From contig JBHIBC010000044.1 of NCBI GenBank assembly GCA_046758905.1, forward strand, positions 1 through 24,169: a DNA stretch of 24,169 nucleotides, in the 5' to 3' direction. Shown one piece after another: positions 22,831 through 24,169 of this stretch (the first letter of the stretch is position 1; each line of letters opens with the position of its first letter). A program made the translations under genes and the position numbers. This stretch comes from JBHIBC01 sp046758905 (lineage in GTDB: Bacteria; Acidobacteriota; Polarisedimenticolia; Gp22-AA2). The notes below the pieces were generated by a model, which was not told the origin of the DNA, did not search any database, and saw nothing but the letters and a program-made list of their open reading frames with translations.

Positions 22831-23427
22831 GTGGGACGCGTGGCCCGATCGGGGAGCAGGACGGCGCAGGCGCGACGGCGGAGGGGCGGGAGGCGACCGG
22901 CCCATCTGGACGCGCGCGGCCGTGCGCGCATGGTCGACGTGAGCCGCAAGCCGCTCACCCTCCGGGAGGCGGTCGCCGCCGGCGCGATCTCCATGAGCGC
23001 GGCGGCGTTCGCCGCGGTCCGCGCCGGCGCGCTGGCCAAGGGGGACGTGGTCGCGGTGGCCCGGGTGGCCGGCATCGCCGCGGCGAAGCGGACCGCCTCG
23101 CTGATCCCGCTCTGCCATCCGATCCCGCTGGACCATGTCGCGGTCGCGATCGGCTTCGAGCCGCGGGCCCGGGCGGTGACGGTCGAGGCGACGGCGCGCT
23201 CGCGCTGGAGCACGGGCGTGGAGATGGAGGCGATGGTCGCGGCGGCCGCGGCGCTTCTGACGATCTACGACATGGCGAAAGGGGTCGATCGCGGCATGAG
23301 GGTCGGGCCGATCCGCCTGCTGCGCAAGAGCGGCGGCCGCAGCGGCCTCTACAGACGGAGCCGGGTGAGGGCGTCGCTCAGCGGGAGGCGGGGCCCACCT
23401 TCACGACGATCCAGTTCTCGGGGTTGA
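22831..23427 (+). CDS. moaC: Cyclic pyranopterin monophosphate synthase MoaC
   Basis: MoaC converts the GTP-derived product of MoaA into cyclic pyranopterin monophosphate, the first stable intermediate of molybdenum cofactor. Conserved sequence begins at HLDARGRARMVDVSRKP and includes AAKRTASLIPLCHPIPL (catalytic His at 96), TGVEMEAMVAA and YDMAKGVDRGM (D147 and K150, matching E. coli D128 and K131). The conserved HLDARGRARM lies before the ATG at 22930, so the true start is upstream; GTG 22831 is chosen, with GTG 22840 as an alternative. The protein is about 198 residues. After the normal end (LLRKSGGRSG) it has an extra tail of about 25 Arg/Ser-rich residues that overlaps the convergent gene by 50 bases. 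No other moa genes are in the window. Confidence 0.92.
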   Translation: MGRVARSGSRTAQARRRRGGRRPAHLDARGRARMVDVSRKPLTLREAVAAGAISMSAAAFAAVRAGALAKGDVVAVARVAGIAAAKRTASLIPLCHPIPLDHVAVAIGFEPRARAVTVEATARSRWSTGVEMEAMVAAAAALLTIYDMAKGVDRGMRVGPIRLLRKSGGRSGLYRRSRVRASLSGRRGPPSRRSSSRG

Positions 23428-24079
23428 GGTATCGCGCGGACAGCTCCCGGATCCGCGACGGCTTCGGCGGGGTGAGGTCGGTCAGATCCTCAAGGTACGA
23501 GGACGCACCCAGCCCGCTCGCCTCCCGATAGGAGAGGTGGCTCGCCAGGGCCAGGGTGCCCTGGATCGCGGCTGCGTCACGCCCCGCCTGGACCCTCACG
23601 AAATCACCCAGATCCTTCGGGTCGAGCTCCTCCAGCGCCAGCCGCCGCATCAGCCGCTGCAGATCGAACACGGCCTCCGCGAGACGCGCGGGGGCGGCCG
23701 CGACCTCGAGGGCCAGAGAGCCGCGGCGCCGCAGGGCCTCCGGGATGGCCGTCAGGGTGAAGGCGGCGCGTCTGGCGAAGATGATGTCCTCGAAGCCGAG
23801 GACGGTCAGGGCGGTCCCGAGAAGACGGAGGTCCCGGAAATCGGCATCGCCGATCCGCGCCGCCGGCTGCCCCCCGATCAAGACTGTGGCCGATCCCAAT
23901 GTGATAGGGCCGCCAACGTGAGGCACCGGAGGGACTCCGGGGGTTACCATCGGACAGGTGTGCATATCTCCCATTCGGGCGGCTGGCTGCCCTCCGATCA
24001 AGACCTGCGGGAATCCCGCCGCGATCACGCCACCGTGGGCTGTCGCATCGCCCATTCGTGCAGCCGGACCTGGAGGCAT
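23378..24079 (-). CDS. PAAR-motif protein fused to an M16-peptidase C-terminal-like domain
   Basis: This 233-residue protein has two unlike parts. Residues 1-79 carry three PAAR motifs (PAARMGDA, PAARMGDM, PAARIGDA) with two VLIGGQ strands and a HTCPM segment. This is the pattern of spike-tip proteins of type VI secretion and related contractile injection systems. From about residue 80 the sequence resembles the C-terminal domain of M16 (insulinase/pitrilysin) peptidases: a Gly-Ser-Leu-Ala strand, PARLAEAVFDLQRLM, a long helical region, and IRELSARYLNPENWIVVKVG. No HxxEH zinc motif is present, so it cannot be an active protease alone. The PAAR part is shorter than usual, ending where a further half-repeat is expected. 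ATG 24079 has AGGAG nine bases upstream. Confidence 0.72.
   Translation of the reverse strand: MPPGPAARMGDATAHGGVIAAGFPQVLIGGQPAARMGDMHTCPMVTPGVPPVPHVGGPITLGSATVLIGGQPAARIGDADFRDLRLLGTALTVLGFEDIIFARRAAFTLTAIPEALRRRGSLALEVAAAPARLAEAVFDLQRLMRRLALEELDPKDLGDFVRVQAGRDAAAIQGTLALASHLSYREASGLGASSYLEDLTDLTPPKPSRIRELSARYLNPENWIVVKVGPASR
23865..24004 (-). repeat. Internal repeat of the PAAR coding region
   Basis: A 20-base segment at 23865-23884 recurs at 23985-24004 with one mismatch, 120 bases (40 codons) apart. Both encode the VLIGGQP part of a PAAR unit. The later copy is complete, while the first lies next to the junction with the M16-like domain. Confidence 0.65.
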
Positions 24080-24107
24080 TTTGCTCTTCTCCTAAAGGAT
24101 TTCAATC

Positions 24108-24135
24108 TTGCCGGACCGGTGCGCCCAGGTATAAT
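24108..24135 (+). promoter_or_regulatory. Candidate promoter reading out of the window
   Basis: TTGCCG at 24108-24113 and a perfect TATAAT at 24130-24135 are 16 bases apart on the + strand. The final 90 bases are about half AT, unlike the surrounding genes, as expected for a regulatory gap. Any gene it drives would begin beyond 24169. The region is also the upstream region of the - strand PAAR gene. Confidence 0.45.
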
Positions 24136-24169
24136 GTCGTCACCTATAGACCGAATTGGCGTTACAATC

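Noticed and set aside
23378..23845. Base-composition break marking recent transfer of the PAAR part
   Set aside because: Hand counts of individual lines vary from about 62 to 80% GC on both sides of the joint, so composition does not separate the two parts. Only the intergenic end beyond 24080 is clearly AT-richer.

Overview
This is a roughly 24 kb, very GC-rich (about 70%) bacterial chromosomal window with tightly packed genes. It is dominated by the genes of one aerobic respiratory chain. The lineage is inferred, not proven. High GC, frequent GTG/TTG starts, a split b6-like cytochrome b followed by a multiheme cytochrome c, and paired 'CDVHNWM' cupredoxins fit an Acidobacteriota-like or related soil/sediment bacterium. 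No rRNA, tRNA, CRISPR array or insertion sequence was seen.

Layout. (1) 1-2803, + strand: the 3' end of an EamA-type permease gene, then recG. (2) 2810-5252, - strand: cytochrome oxidase subunits III and IV, a cupredoxin lipoprotein and a DUF2064-type nucleotidyltransferase-like protein. (3) 5318-7038, - strand: an ABC-2 exporter (ATPase plus permease). (4) 7100-13830, + strand: the main oxidase operon, with a sigma70-like promoter, ctaC, ctaD, ctaA, ctaB, a second subunit III gene, a small CxxC membrane protein and a triheme cytochrome c. (5) 13863-20119, - strand: a bc-type quinol oxidase operon, transcribed as Rieske protein, cytochrome b N-half, cytochrome b C-half, an octaheme cytochrome c with a long coiled coil, and a second cupredoxin. 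(6) 20319-22690, - strand: a membrane-anchored HEAT-repeat protein and MgtE. (7) 22831-23427, + strand: moaC. (8) 23378-24079, - strand: a protein with N-terminal PAAR motifs joined to an M16-peptidase C-terminal-like domain.

How the parts fit. Quinol would be oxidised by the Rieske/cytochrome b complex, which has an octaheme protein where cytochrome c1 would normally sit. Electrons could then pass through the triheme cytochrome and/or the two cupredoxins to the CuA site of an A2-type (YSHP motif) heme-copper oxidase. Heme A is made by CtaB and CtaA from the same operon. This electron path is inferred from gene neighbourhood and motifs.

Most unusual points: the PAAR/M16-C fusion at the right edge; a 15-G homopolymer at the ctaD/ctaA junction whose length decides whether the two genes are separate, fused or read through; the coiled-coil octaheme cytochrome; the duplicated cupredoxins; and a repeated leader motif upstream of ctaC and the second subunit III gene.
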